A program made the translations under genes and the position numbers. Positions 36,026 through 50,240 of a stretch of DNA of 64,000 bases are shown here, in pieces. The stretch is from contig RWJK01001284.1 of NCBI GenBank assembly GCA_004335835.1, forward strand, positions 1 through 64,000, written 5' to 3'. This DNA comes from Scenedesmus sp. ARA3 (taxonomy: Eukaryota; Chlorophyta; Chlorophyceae; Sphaeropleales; Scenedesmaceae). Below the pieces are notes generated by a model. It was not told the DNA's origin and made no database searches. It saw nothing but the letters and a program-made list of their open reading frames with translations. Every line of letters starts with the position of its first letter. Positions within the stretch are counted from its first letter, which is position 1.

Positions 36026-39000
36026 ATCTGGCATGAGCTGATTGGCTGACTGCAACGTAAGAAGGTGTGAACGCGTGAGGCATGGTGTGCGGGGCAGGCG
36101 CGGGTGCCGCAACATAAGCATATGCAGGTTTGCAGGGCACACGGGTCACAAGCTGTGCATGTTCAGGCACGATTTGTATTGCGTGTTGAATGCGGCGAGT
36201 GGAGGAAATGGAGGGGAAAGGATGTACAGCGTGAGCTGGTGCCTTCGTACCTCCAGGGAATGGGTTGGTCACTGGTTATGAGTTCAACGTACATCGTTTC
36301 TGCGTTGTCAGGGGTGCTGCAGGTCACTCCATGCTGCCGTGCATTAGCAGGGGCGCATGTGCTGCGAGATGCAGTCTGTCTTCCATACAAGCTGCTTTCC
36401 ATACAAGCTGCTTTACCTCTTACATCTTTTAAACCGTTGTGGATGGTTTCTCTCGTGTGCGTGAAGCACTCTATACACTTTAACCGCCAGTGATGTCGTG
36501 CATGGAAAGATCCTGGAAAGCGCGTGCTGCTGCTCCCCTTGCTGCGCGCATGTGTGGGGCGGTGTGCTGCTGTCATTTGTGGGCTTGGCATGGCAGCAGC
36601 CTCTTGTTGTTTTCAGGCCTAGGGGCACGAGCGAGGTTTCAGGGTGTTGCCCCACTGTGGGCGATCGGGGCTGCATGCGTGCAGTGTGTGCTATGTGTTG
36701 GGCATGCGCTGCATCTTATAATGGGAGAGTGTACATTTTGTAACATGTGTTCAGGGCTGAAGCTGCCTCTGGCGCTGAAAGGCTGTATCCTACTCGGATC
36801 AAACGTTTATGACACGCTTGGGCTGTTATGTTATGGAGGCTCCAGCAGGAGGGTGGCCATGCCAGATTGTGACCGCTGCCAGATATGCACACACTGCACA
36901 TCATGCAGTATGATGTGGCAGTTGCTGTGGTGTGCAGGGCTGTTGCGCTGAGGCATGCTTTTCTGTGCCTCCTTGCCGCCGGTCGAAGAAAACTACAACG
37001 GTGTCCGGCAAGTGCACTGTTGGCGCAACTCCCTGCCGGTGTGTTGACTAGCGCTTGGCAGAGCTCATGGAAGTATATGTGTAGCAGCTGTGTTGCCGTT
37101 GTGCGGTGGTGCTCCGTGTAAATGCAGGCGCTGTGTGCGGTGTGTGATGCCAAAATGCATGCCGGTGGGGCTGGGCTGGGTACCTGCAGCCAGCCAGCAG
37201 GGCTTGCAACGATTGTGTGTTGTATGGGGTGGCAGCAGCAGTGATGGTTGGTCTCGCGTCCGTGTTAGAAAGGTCAGCACGGCTCTGGCGTTTGTGGCAT
37301 GTGTTGCAGGGTGCTTGCAGTACTGTTGGCTTAGGAGCCATCTGCTGGCCTGCAGTGCATGTTGTTGTGTGATAGTGAGGCAGATGCTGCTGCATGCAGC
37401 TATACGGTTATTTCTTGCGGTGTAGCATCCACTGCAAAGCCCTCCCGGCAGCTCAGCAGAGCTCCCCTTTCGGATGCACAGTGTTGCGGTGGCATGTATG
37501 GTCTCAGGGCTGGATTGACATGCGGCTGGTTTTGCAGGTTGCAAGTTTGGTGATCTTACTGGGAGCCACCCTGGTGGTTTGGGACTGCAAAGCAGCCCCC
37601 TTGGTTGCTCTTGGTTGCTCTTGCTGGAACAGCGTGTGATTGATTGATTGACCGGGAGATGGACGAGTGGCGGCCACCTGCGATTGTTACAGCAGGCTGC
37701 ATGTCAGTTGGCGTGGTTAGTTGGCGTGATCCGTCAGGCTGAGTGCAGAGCCTGGAGGCTGTGCACACAGAAAGTGTTCTAGGGCTGTCATTAATGGTAA
37801 GTTTTGAAGTGTGCTGCTGTTAGCTGGCAAGATAAACAGGCCAGGCTTTGAGCGTCCACACAGACGTTTAGTACTGCACAGGATGCAGGATTCCTGTTGT
37901 TTTCTGTTACTCATGTCAGCTACGTTGTTAGGAAGGATGTAAGGCAATTGTTGGGTGAGTCAATGCATGGGACAGCTGGATAGCAGAGCAGAGTGCCGGC
38001 TGCTGTTGCTTGCTGTGGATAGGTCTGGTATGATGTGTGATGTTCTGCAGGGCTGCGTCTGCCTCGGCTGCTGCATGGCATCAAGCAGCATGCATTTGTG
38101 TGTGCTGCGCGTGACTGCTGTTGTTGCTGCTGCCGCTAGGCTCACGCAACTGCAGCACAGCAACGAGTTTGACTTGTCAGCTTGGACTGTAGGGCACTCA
38201 TGTGACCCACGGGAACAGCATAGCGTGTGTGGTTCAGGACCGGATCAAAACGTGTTCTGCCCTAGAAAAAGGGTTGATGTTATGAGTTGATGAGGTTGAC
38301 CTGGACTTGGTAGCCATGGTGGTCATGCCATGTGTGTATGGCATCGGTATGCCAAGTTGACACAGCCTTTGTGGGGCTGCAGCAACAGCTGCCGCATCAC
38401 ACATTTGTTGCGACAACAAATAGAGCTTGAAGGATGCCTGTGCGCTTTGTGACATGCATTGCAGGCGTCGGCATGCATGTATTGTAACCATTGCCTGAAC
38501 TGCCTCTGTTGCGCGGGAGACCCTGTCGAGTTGTGACAATGCGGCACCTAGTAAGCACCGGTGCTTGGCCGTTGCACATGCCACAGCAGTGAAATGTCTG
38601 TACTGGGACGCCTTGCTTGCGGATGCGGCTGCCATGAGAGCAGCCTTGTTCTTGCTGTTTGCTGATGTGCTCTAACATGCACAGCAGCTGGGCTGCAAAA
38701 GAACAGCACAGCAACTGCATGCATTTGCATTCGAAGTGCGCTCCTGCCGCCTGCAAGTTGCCGCACAATCCTGCAGCGATGCTGTTGGGGCTTTGCTGGC
38801 TGCGGTGGTCAGGTCATGGTACAGCATTGCTTGAAGGTGCGCAGCTGTGCACTTCTGACACCTTAACCTGCCTTTTCACATGCGTATCTATTATCTGTTT
38901 GATGAAGAGCACTTGCCATCACGTGTATGGATGGCTCGAGCAGTGCCCACACAGCGCAGCTGCCTCCTCTATTGCTTCACGTGGCAGGCTTGCAGTGAAC

Positions 39001-40750
39001 TCGCTGTGCTTGGTGCGCAGCTGAGCGGCTTCATACTTTGTGGCTCGAGCTTCAGCATGCAGGGCAACGTAGCGTTTTATGGCTGGCGCCTTGCGTTACA
39101 TTAGGTTACATTATGTTACGTTGTGTTACGTTGCATGCTCCACTCAACAAGGAGTGGGAGGGAGACCTTACCGAGGAGCCAACGAGAGGCTCACAGGCTC
39201 ATTCCTTTGGATGGCATGCATGCGCGCAGCTGGTGCGCCAGGTATCAGGGACCTACGGTGGACTGCTGCTTTGAAGCGATTGGCTGTATGCTTTGAACCG
39301 TGATCATTGCAGAGGCAAGCAGAACTGCATACCATCAGGCGGCGCGATCTGTGTGAGAAAGGGGACGGGAGTTGACCCGCAGCAGCCGTGTCTGATGTGC
39401 ACAGTGTGCATGGTATGCCTGCTGGCGTGCGTATGCGCTTGATGTGTCTTTGTCAGATTGCATGCATTTGTGGGCGTGCTTGTGCACAGTGTGCATGGCC
39501 CCATGGTGTCTGCAGTGCTCACGCTAGCGCATAATACATTGTGTGTTCGGATGCCACTGTCATTGCAACTGCGCGTGGCAGTGCACGTTGGCACGGGAAG
39601 TGTGGACTTGATTTCAGATCTTGCAAGCAGTCGATGAACAGCTGCGTTGCCTCAGCTCGGACTGTTAATGCAGTGTAGACGCACTGCCTGCCCTCTACAC
39701 ACAAGGCAGTGGCCGGCTACTGCAACCGTGTGGAAGTGCTACATCATACATCTTTTGCCTGAAAGCTTGAGTGCCTGGCAGCTGTGCTGCCACCTGAAGG
39801 CCCTGCGTGAGGTCACAACTCTGCAGCATTTGTGCATCAAGGCTGTGCGGTTGCCAAGCGCGCCGTGAGCACCTGGCTGAGCCGTGTTGCAGTGTTCTTG
39901 TTTTAAACTTTGCTATGAAGCATGGTTGCAATGCAGGAGATGTTGAGGCCTGGATGCTGCAGCACAATAGTCCACTAGGCCCAGCAATGCTTTAAGGTGC
40001 GCACATTTGCATTTCATGCTAGACTGTCCATCTTTACAACAGGTCTGCATGGGCTATAGGCTGCCTGGGAATGCACATCACGCATCCCTGAATGGGCTGC
40101 TTGGATCGCGACGCTGCTGTGGCTCAGGTGGCAGCAAAAGTGCATCGCTTACATGCATCATCATATGGGCTGGGCTGGCGTACTGTACCGCTGGCGTGAT
40201 GGCTGATTCTGCCGTGATTGTTTCCTATTTCGTTTGACAAGGCTTTGCAGGGGCTGCATTGCTCACGTGGCATCGGCATATGCCGTGTGCAAGGCAGCTT
40301 GATGTGCACTTGACAAGCAGCGCATGCTGCACATGCTGGGTGGTCTGCTGCATGACACACTCGCATAGTAACAGATATGAAACTTGCACTGTGCCAGTTT
40401 GCTTTTGGGCGTTCCTGTCAAAGTTTAGCTTCAGCAGCCGCCACTGATTTCTCTCTGTCAGATGGCAGGGAACACGCATGTAAAAGGTTTGAAGAGCATT
40501 GACTTTGCATGATGGCCCACTGTCCGTTGTGAAAAGCAGCTACTCTTACTTGCTATAGCAAGTGACAGCAAGTAACACACTTTGCAACAACACAATGCAA
40601 CACAACGCGCACTTGCATGATCAGAGATGTTCTAGAAGGGGGCGTTGTGAGGCAGGCACAACTGACATGCATGCACTGCTGCGTACGCATCATTGCGATC
40701 CCGTGAATGCTGGCATTGCTGTTCAGCGTGCCAACTTGCCAAGTAGGAAG
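36026..40750 (+). other. TG-rich gene-poor region downstream of SBP gene
   Basis: No supported gene. The plus strand is TG-rich throughout, as behind the other plus-strand genes. TGTAA motifs occur at about 36,737, 37,118, 37,937 and 38,484. A short Leu-rich reading (LKALREVTTLQHLCIKAV, about 39,795-39,850) resembles one leucine-rich repeat but is isolated. A repeat element lies at 39,094-39,193. Confidence 0.35.
39094..39193 (-). mobile_element. putative 3' end of a non-LTR retroelement, copy 1
   Basis: Read on the minus strand, two small hairpins are followed by a degenerate ATGTAAC/ACGTAAC microsatellite tail. Arms are GAGCC/GGCTC (39,176-39,180 with 39,188-39,192) and CCACTC/GAGTGG (39,140-39,145 with 39,152-39,157). 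The same arrangement occurs at 53,131-53,209. Conserved hairpin plus short-repeat tail is typical of LINE/SINE 3' ends; no coding part is visible. Confidence 0.45.
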
Positions 40751-43700
40751 GAGCGGTGCAGGAAGCAGATGTGACGTTGTTACATAACTCGCCAGCAGGC
40801 CCTGTCCCAAGGATAATCATTAGTGTCCATAATATCAGCCGATCCAGCTCCGATCTTTCCGTAAATTGCAGGCAGCATCTGCACATGCCGCACAAGCAAG
40901 CTTCAACTTTCACAACTTTCACCAAGAGTAAGGCAAGGACGCACATTCACAGCAGTGGGCCCAGGCTTTCAACACTCCAACAGAACCCACCCCCAAATAC
41001 ATCCACTGCCGCTCACACCACAATCGCACTGCACCCCCACACATAGAAGCCTGCAGTATGGTATAGGGCGACAGGAGCTCAACGCCTGACGCCCTCAAAT
41101 GCACGGCATGCGTTACGTACGTATGGACTGCTGTCAGCGCGTCTGTTGGCTCAGTGTTGCGCGAGCCCCTCCCCACAATGCAGCATGCAGCTCAAGCACT
41201 AACCATTGATGTTTTGCTACCCAAAGCCGCAACAACACACACAAAAGCTACCAAGGCCTGCTAAATGCAGGATCCACATGGTCGCCAGCACGGTGCACCT
41301 TGCGCCTTTCCACCATCACGCAATTGTAGGGTCATGTGGCACCTTCGCATGTGGTCGGCGCAGCCTGCGGTGCATAGGCCCCTGTGGTCGTGCTGCTGCG
41401 CAACCTGCAGCGTGAAACCGACAACAACCAAGCCACCACATCGCTGTGCTGGACCAGCGCGCATGCTGAAACAGCAAGGCGCTGGAAACCGCCTCGCCCA
41501 TGACCCCAGGGTCTGGCCACACACGGCAGGTGCTCGGCTAGGGCTGGCGCACGCAGCCAAACAGTGTGCACCCGCAGGCCAGCCGTGCATTGACGCTACT
41601 CACCCCCCGCCGCAGCCCTGCACGCGCACACCGCACAGGTGGCAGTGAGCAGCCCGCCACAGCAACAGCACCAGCAGCAGCAGCAGCAGCAGCAGAGGCC
41701 TGGTTTGAGAGGCCTGTTTCCAGCAGCTGCATCTCCTGAGCAGATCCACAAGACAGGCCGCCGGATCAACACAACGTTGATTGTACTGCCTCACCCAAGC
41801 CTCCTTCAAGGGGCCGTGCATTGGTGGAGAGTTCGCAATCGATGCCACAGACCGATACAAGCAGTAGTCCAGCCAGCTGCGCTGACACAGCATGAGAACA
41901 AGCCACGCCACACAGTGCAAACGTTCAAACCACACCACCAATGGCCGCATACCATGCACCTGCCAGCACAGCTCAACAGCCAGCCAGCCGGCAAGCAAGC
42001 CAGCCAGCCACCAAAACACCCCAACCCGACTCCATCACGTTACAGAACGGTTCTCAACAGTCCTAGGCTCCAGGTGCATACCAACCATGTGCGTCTAAAC
42101 TGCGACAAGTCTCTGTGCTGCAGCTCCACGCGCCCAGCTTTCATGTGTTGTTGTTCTGTGCTGGGCCAGCAGGCGTGCAGCGCACCCCCACAGCAATAGG
42201 CGAGCACCTGAAAGGGCAGCAGCACAGAACCGTGCTGCAATGCGCCCCTAGGCTCCTAGGTGGCAACCACAGTTTGTTGTGCTGCTTAACACATTCATCC
42301 TGGCAGGCAGGTAGACAGACATGCAGCAGCAGCAGCTGCCGCTGCTGCTGCACGTCAACCCGGCTAGGCTGCATCAATCAGCAGCTAAAGCAACAAGTGC
42401 AGCAGCAATCTGCCCCGCTACGAGCGTTATGCAGCAGGCGGCTATTCTCAGCACCACAGCTGGTGTGCAATCTCTACTCCTGCCGGCACAATCTGTCCAG
42501 CCGCAGGGTGCATCATGCCTCCTCAGCACACTGAGGCAGACCTGTCCTGAACAGCACAGCTGCCTCCAGCCCCCGGCAGCCTCCAAAAACAGAGAGGCCG
42601 CAGACATAGCAGAAGTGCATCGCATGCGTGTGCGCCATTTCTTGTGATGCGCGGCAAGTGATGCGCGGCGAGTACGCGGCCATGCATTGTGAGTGAGTGT
42701 TGCTACAAAGCACCTCCCTACAAGCTAATCCTCAAACAGCAAGGTGCCAGGCATGCATTGAAAGCAGTGCCGCAGGAAAACCCCCTACACGCTAGCTGGG
42801 TGGCCCGAGGCTCACACAGGTTGTACATGCCGCTGCTGCAAGTGCTCAGGTACGCAGCAGCAGCAGCAGCAGTAACTGCAGGTGTGACACACACCACAAC
42901 GAGCGACGCCATTAAGCTGTATAGTGCACGGAAAGCTGGTACCCATGTGCGCACACACACATAACAATACAAGCAAATGCACACAATTCGAGGGGCGCAC
43001 GCAGAACCAGCAGCGCAGTCAGGCCGTGCCACAGCCGGGTTGGCAAGCTGCACAGTCAAGCGAACGCACGCTGCAGCAAGCCCCTGGATGCACCCAGCAT
43101 ACACGGCATCTACCCATCGACCCATTCAAAGGGAGAGCCAGCTCACGAGTGCCGCCGCTGGCGCAGCAGCCGCGCCGTGGCGTATCAGCACACGCGCAGC
43201 AGCCACAGCCACGGCCACACAGCCATGCAAAGGAAACGCGGCAAGACTGCGCCTGCCTGCATGTGTTGGAGCAAGCCTGCCACTCGTGGCGGTTGTTTGC
43301 ACACCATCAGCCGCTGAGCGGTTGGGTGATTGCAGTTCCTGCAAGCACCAAACACGCAACACCCACCTGCCACTCTGGAGGCCGTTTCAGAGGAGCAGCC
43401 ATGCGCTGCCGCCGCCTCTGCAAGCACGCTTCCTAGGCCAGCAGCCAGCCAGCTAGGCGCGCGGCATGCATAACAAAAGGGCACAGACTGCTGTCCAGCG
43501 TTGCTGGCAGCGCTGCCACGTAGTAGCGATAGATGGCTGTACAATGCAACTCACACCGCAGCATGCTCTGCCAAGCGGCCGGGGTTGGTGCCGCCTACCC
43601 AAATCAAGCCAAGGGATGCCTAAAACACACGGCAAGAGACTACGGAGCTGCCGAGCACACTGCAGCAACATGTCCGTTCAGTAACCACGCCTGTGCTGCG

Positions 43701-45900
43701 GTTCGACTGGTGTGTCTGCAGCAACAGGCAGCAGACCGCGCTACGCGATGCGTCTGCAACAGCACACAAGCATCAGGATGTGCGGCGCAGCAGCGCACGC
43801 TGCGGCAACAGCAGCACAACAGATAAGCTGCGACAAGCCTGCCCCAGCGCAATAACAAGTAACTACGCTGGAGCCTCCACCCAGAGGGCACGCAAGCGTG
43901 AGCGCAAGCACCACGCTGCTGCCGCGGCGCACTGAACACATAGATGGTCACACAACAACAAGCACGGTTCTCCTGAAAGCCACGAGTTCCTCCTAATAAT
44001 GCCGCACACACACGCAGCACGCATTAGCAGGCAGTGTTCTGCCAGCATGGGGCTACAGCAGGCCACAAATTGAGCACCCACCTAAATTGAATATCCTGCA
44101 GCTGACGCGCCTGCACTAGACCAGTACGCAGCCTAGGAGGCCAACGTAATCAGAGCCGCTACAACAAAGACAGGTCCAGGCGGCTGTTTTGTTCCTAAGC
44201 ATCCGCTCCGCTGAGCGCCCATGCCCACAGCTGGATTGCCACGGGCGCCAGCAAAAAACAAGTAGCAAAGGCAGCATGCACGCAAATATCAGCAGTGTTT
44301 GTCGCTGTCGCAACAGGCGATGCAGCGATGCATATCCGTTGCATGCACGCACAGCGTTCCAAGTATGCGCAGGTGCTGCTGCTGCCGTCAAGCCAGGCCG
44401 TCTAAGCAACACTGCCATGGCTTGCACTGCCCTGCCAGCCGCGACTACAATGCGCAGTGCTGGGCGCAGTGCTGGCCAAGCGCAAGGCCAATCCCAGGCA
44501 GCAGCAACACAAAAAACTGAGCCTCATGTGTGTTAGCCAAGGCAATCCGACGTCTTTTGGACAAAAGGATTCATCTGTTGATGAGCACCAAGCACACGTG
44601 GGGTGCAGCGCTGTCAGCAGCTGCGCTGCACCTCCCTGTGTGTGGCCCCTGCGGCGCCCCCCGGCCTTGCTGATCACAAAAGCACAGGCGGGAGCAGCAG
44701 CAGCAACACCTGCCTCGCAGCGCAGGCAGTCGCGTGCCCTGAAGCACCCAAAAGGGGCAACAAGCACAGCCGTCAACCAGCAGTAGCTGCGCCACACAGC
44801 AGCACACCCGGGCCCCATGGGCTGACAAGCTGAGACCGGCACAGTAAGCATGTATGAAGGCCTGCCACGCGGCCATCAGAAGCACAAAGCCAACGCAGCC
44901 AGTAAGATGGACGATACCAACATGTATGTGGCTGCTGGCACATGCATTGCATTGCATTGTATTGCATTGCAAGGCTCACAGGCCCTCAGCAGCGCACATC
45001 AAGACATGCATCGTCGCCGCACAAGGCCATGTGGGGCTGAGGTTATTACGTCATCACACCACGCAGGCCAAACACCTGCAGCAGAATGTGAATGCCTGCA
45101 GCACCACCCCATCCCTTGCTCGCAAAAGAACCCGCTATGAAATGGTCTCAACCTCCTGTGATATATGATATGGTCTCGCGCATTCGCTGTGTGCATCGTG
45201 TGCAGCACTTCTCCTTAATTGATATTCAAATGCACCGCCGTTTCTAAAGGCACCACAGCACAGCACACCACATGCAGCGCTGCCGCCACCGCATCAACTC
45301 GCACCTTTTCCATTTTCCAACGAGCAACGAGAGCCGTGCGTGCATAAGAATAAACCACAACAAAACAGGAGCACCAGAGTCGCCAGCCGCCCTCTTCGCA
45401 GGGAGGTGGCGCCCCCATGAGTCCCCCACTGGCCAAAACAAGCGATGCGCTGCTGCTTCAATGCACGCCCCTTGCCACCACGCGTCATCTGTTGTGCGCC
45501 AACCTTCCCGGACGCCCTCCGCACCCTCATCAACCCATATTGCAGGGCCAGAGCTGCGGCATGACAGCCACGGCAGGCGCAACGCGCCACCGGCCTCACC
45601 ATCCGAGGCACGAGCAGAACCTTACCAGCATCACACCAGAAGCAAGCAGAGCCGATTCACACAATGTGCGGCGCGCTTAGGAATCAGTAAGACAGCTGCT
45701 GCAACACACGCAGGCCCTGAGCAGTTCCACGCCAACCGAGCCCACACAACCGCGACCCCGCGGGGCATTCCCATATGCAAGCCGCGCACCATCTATGGCG
45801 GCTGACCGGCCCAACACATCCCTCATATGCACGCCACGATCCGCGCACGATGTCGCGCAGGACCCAGCCACCACACCTATCACATACATTTGTTTTCCGT
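40750..45900 (-). other. CA-rich gene-poor region downstream of PPR-SMR-cyclin gene
   Basis: No supported exon. The plus strand is CA-rich (minus strand TG-rich), mirroring the region to the left, as expected of the 3' flank or very long 3' UTR of the minus-strand gene ending at 45,901. It includes a short (ATTGC)n tract at about 44,943-44,970. Frames on either strand are repetitive in composition and lack domains. Confidence 0.35.
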
Positions 45901-48900
45901 TCAGCGCGACAGCGCGGCATCCAGCGACGCAGCATCAGTCGGGCCGTTGATGCCCAGCAGCGACAGCGACATCGCAATGCTCTCCAGCCCCGCATCACGC
46001 AGCCCGGCCGGCTCCGCCACACCCACGCCGCCAAAGCCGCCGCCGGCTGCTGCAGCAGCAGCAGCAGCGCCAGCCGACGCTGCAAACGCCGAGCCGGCGG
46101 CTGCGGGCGAGCACAGGCCGGGCGTGTGCGCTCTGCTCTGCCTGCCGGCAGCCAGCATCGCAGACAGGTCGCCTGAGAGGCTGCTCGCCATCGGCAGGCT
46201 GCCCATCATCTGCTGCTGCTGCTGCTGCTGCTGCTGGGCGTGCTGCTGCTGCTGCTGCTGCAGCTCCAGCTGGCCCAACAGTGCATAGTCGATCGAGCCA
46301 TGCGTGCCCATCATACTCGGCACGCTCACGCCCAGCCCGCCCAGGCCTCCACTCATCGCATGCATCAGCTGCCCAGGATGGCCTGCGCTGCTGTTGCCAG
46401 CATTCACGCCGGCCGTGACAACCACGCCCGCACCCTGCTGCTGCTGCTGCTGCTGCAGGCTGGGCACCTGCTGCAGCTGCATGCCAGACAGCACCAGGAC
46501 GCCGCTGTGCATGCCGCTGTTCATGCCAGCCGCCGCGCCGCCGTTGCTGTAGACGCGGCCCATCACAGGCGGCGCTGCAGCTGCTGCGCTGCTGCTCGGC
46601 ATCTGCACCTGCATCTGCACAACCTGCTGCTGCTGCTGCTGCTGCAGCTGCGCCGCCAGGTTGGTGCACTGCTGCTTGTAGATCTGCGGGTACAGCACCT
46701 TGCGGCACAGCTTCTGCGCGGCGCGTACCGCACAGGACAGCTCCGGCGTTGCCAGGTCTTCATAGCCAGTCATCTTGGCGAGTGTGGAGGGCCAGAACGG
46801 CACCGCGCCGCGGTGGCGCCGCTCCGCATACAGCAGCGCCGCCGCGACGATGCTGGGGCGGCAGTTGAGCAGCGACATGTCAAACATGGCCTCCACCGCC
46901 AGCATGATGGGCAGGCCGGCCATGATGTAGATGCCCTGGCGGTCCAGGTGCCTGCGGCAGCAGCAGCAGCAGCAGCAGCACCAGGACAGTCAGCAGGAGC
47001 TCCCAGCAGCGCTGCGGTGCGTCACTCAAGCGCACATGACGCCATGTCGACAGCAAGCTGCCAAGAGAGGCGCCCCTCTGCACAGCAGCAAGCACAGAGT
47101 GCCAGCAGCAAGCCCACTCTGCCATGCAAGCCTGCAATGCCACTACCTCCCCTCAGCAAAGCCGCAGACACCAGCAGCCCACAGTCAAAATGTCCGCAAC
47201 CAACCGCACCTGTAGCCGATGCGCTCCAGGTACACCTTGAGGCAGCGCATCGCGCTGATCGCCAGCGTGTCGTCGTGCAGCAGCTGCTGCAGCCGCCAGC
47301 TCATGTCCAGCAGGCTCTGAGCCTCCACGCCAGCCACCTCCGCCAGCTGCGCCGCACTGGGCGCGGGGCTGTCTGGCGAGGCGCCCTGCGCCATGGCCAG
47401 CTGCAGCGCAGCACACGCCACCAGCGGCAGCACCTCCTGCGAGACCTGCGGGCAGCGCGGACGCATCAGGCGCACAACGTGAGTGCGTGGTGTGTTACAG
47501 CGAGGGGCCCTGAACATGCGAGTGCACGGGCTGCCAGCAGCATTGCAAGCCACGCCTGCTGCTGGTGCCACACTTGATTAATAAATCGCTGGGAAACATG
47601 CCACACAAAACACCCCTGCAAGCATGCGGCCTTGTTTTTTGCCCTCACCTGCGTCGCGGCGCTGGCGGTGCGGTCCAGCAGCAGCACGCCGTCATGCACC
47701 ACCTCATCCTTCAGCCCCAGCGCCGCACCCTTCTCCAGCAGCCCGCTGATCAGCCCCGTGCGCTGCTGCAGATACGCCAAACCCATGTTCTGCAGCACCA
47801 GGTTGTGGCTCGCCTCAAAGCGCTGCACCGCGCCAAACGCCTCGCCGCATTGCTGCTGCGTGAGGGTCTCGCAGGAGGCTGGCGGCTGCTCGGCGGCGGT
47901 GCCGCCCGGGAAGAGTGAGGCCATCTGCGCGGAAAAGGCCGCGCTGCGCACCCAGGCGGCCAGCTGAGGGCCCGGGGCCTCCAGCACACCCAGGTAGGTG
48001 CGGTCCTGCACCGCCCTGCGGATGCAGAGGAATGCATAGCGGGAGACAGACGCACAGAGGTGCAGCAGCAGCAGCAGATGTGTATTCAGGAAACGAGCGC
48101 AGTGCGAGTCCAGACGCCACCTAAGGTCCAACACAGCGCAGCACGGCCATGCTGCCATGCTTGGCCCTGCAGCTGCGACTTCCGCAGCCCAAAATCATGC
48201 AGCAGCAGGCGCACAGGCTCCGCTGCTGCAGCAACCATGCACCAACTCCAACTGCAGCAAACCACATTACACAGCTGCAGCCCACCTGAAGGGCGCGCCC
48301 CAGAAGCTCATCAGTGTGCTGACTGCCTCCTTGATGATGAAGTTGCCCTGCTCCTTGCTGGCGGTGCCGGCGTCAGTCACCACGGCCAGCAGCGGCGGCA
48401 GCGCGCTGTCGCCGCAGGTCGCCACCTTGTGCCTGGCGGTGGCGGAGGATGGGAGGAGAGGAGTGAGCAGCAGGCATGGCAGCAGCACGGCGTGAGGAGC
48501 TGCACAGCAGCATAGGTTGCAAGTTGTGCCTGCAGCCAGCAGTGCTGAGCGTGCTTCCTATGTTCACATGCCTAACAACGCCTGGCCACCTTGTGCCTGG
48601 CGGTGGCGGAGGAGAGGAGACCGCAGAGGCAAGAGCAGCAGGCCGCAGGTATAGCAGCAGCACCGCGTGAGGAGCTGCGCAACAGCAACTGTTGCAGCTT
48701 GCGCCTGCAGCCCGCAGACTATCCCGCCTGCAGTGCTGCGCATGCCGCTTATGTTCCTACATGCCTGATGACCATGCTTCGTTATGCCTGCTGATCGCTG
48801 AACTTGTACAGAAGCACGTCAGCCTGCAAGAGCCACGCCTATACACAAGCAGCGCCACATCCTCTTGTGCTGTCATCTGCTTTACATGCTAAGAACTCTG

Positions 48901-49095
48901 CAACCTCCCTGTTTACAAACACTCACTGGATGTCTGCCAGCCAGCCGTGCAGGCTGAGCATGGCCACGCCCGCAGTGAGCGCGTGCAGGTTGAGCTCGCC
49001 GCGCCGCCCGTCAGGCGACAGCCGCTCATTGCGGAAGTGGCCCTGTTTCACTGCCATCGCAAACAGCTCGCGCGCCTTGACCTGCAGTCGTTGAA

Positions 49096-49129
<34 letters not shown>

Positions 49130-50196
49130 TCTGTGAGACATGTGACTTATTGCAAACGTAGCCGCTACTGCTTGCTGCAGTTGCTGCACCTCCCCAGCCT
49201 CACACCATGCCTGCAGCAGCTGCTGGCACCTCTGCTATAACAAACCAGTCAGCAGTAATTGGCTTGCTCGCTGCTTGCAGCTCCACCTCACATCCTGCTG
49301 CCACTGCTTCTGAACTATGCAGCTGCCGGCGCAATCCCCACAGCTGCACGCCGCCACTGCTGCTGCTGCCGCCCGCCGCGCACCTGCGCCCACACCACGC
49401 CAGTCTGCCACAGCGCATCGATGATCGCGTTGAACACGATCGCGTCCGGCCTGCAGCCGCGCTGCACCATCTGGTTGAAGGCATCCAGCGCCAGCTGCCA
49501 CTGCCCGCCGCGCTCCAGCGCGCTGATGAGTGCTGTGTACGTGACCACATCCGGCGCGCAGCCGTTGCCCTGCATCTGCTCAAACACCTGGCGCGCGCGC
49601 TCCCACTGGGCGCCTGCAAAACGCACACAAGCAGGCATGCGAAGATGGCGTCAGGCACGCAGCAGCAGCAAGCTGCAAAGGCATGCATGCTTTGAGCCTA
49701 GGCACACAAGCAACGCCGACAGTCCCCAGCAGTGTGCTGCTGCTGCTGCCAGCTTAACACAGGCCCCCTGCTGCTGCTGCCGCCACAGCCCGCGCACCTT
49801 GCCCGCAGGCCGTGATGAGGCTGTTGTAGGTGACCGTGTTGGGCTGGCAGCCGTCGCGCGTCATCTCCTCAAACAGCTGCAGCGCCGTCTCCCAGCGCCC
49901 GGCCTTCTCGCAGGCGCTGATCAGGCTCGAGTATGTAATCACGCTGCGCTCCAGGCCCTTCCACACCATGTCCTTGTACACGCCCAGCACGCGGTCCAGC
50001 TGGCCCAGCTTGCCATATGCCGAAATCAGCGCGTTGAAGGTGGTGGAGTTGGCCTCAAAGCCAGACTCGCGCAGCTCCGCGTGCACCGCGAGCGCCTCGC
50101 GCGGCTGGTTGCACATGTTGCACGCGATGATGAGCGTGTTGAAGGTGCGCAGCGCCGGCAGCACCCCCTGCGGTGCGGCGGAGGTGGCAGATGTTG

Positions 50197-50240
<44 letters not shown>

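Noticed and set aside
39755..39868. Leu-rich fragment resembling one leucine-rich repeat
   Set aside because: Single isolated unit in non-coding-like sequence without exon borders.
41639..42199. Gln-rich plus-strand frame
   Set aside because: Lies in the CA-rich downstream region of a minus-strand gene; no domain or splice support.
46240..47577. 445-codon plus-strand open frame
   Set aside because: It is the complement of the cyclin part of the PPR-SMR-cyclin gene; it reads through introns and has His/Leu/Gln-rich shadow composition.
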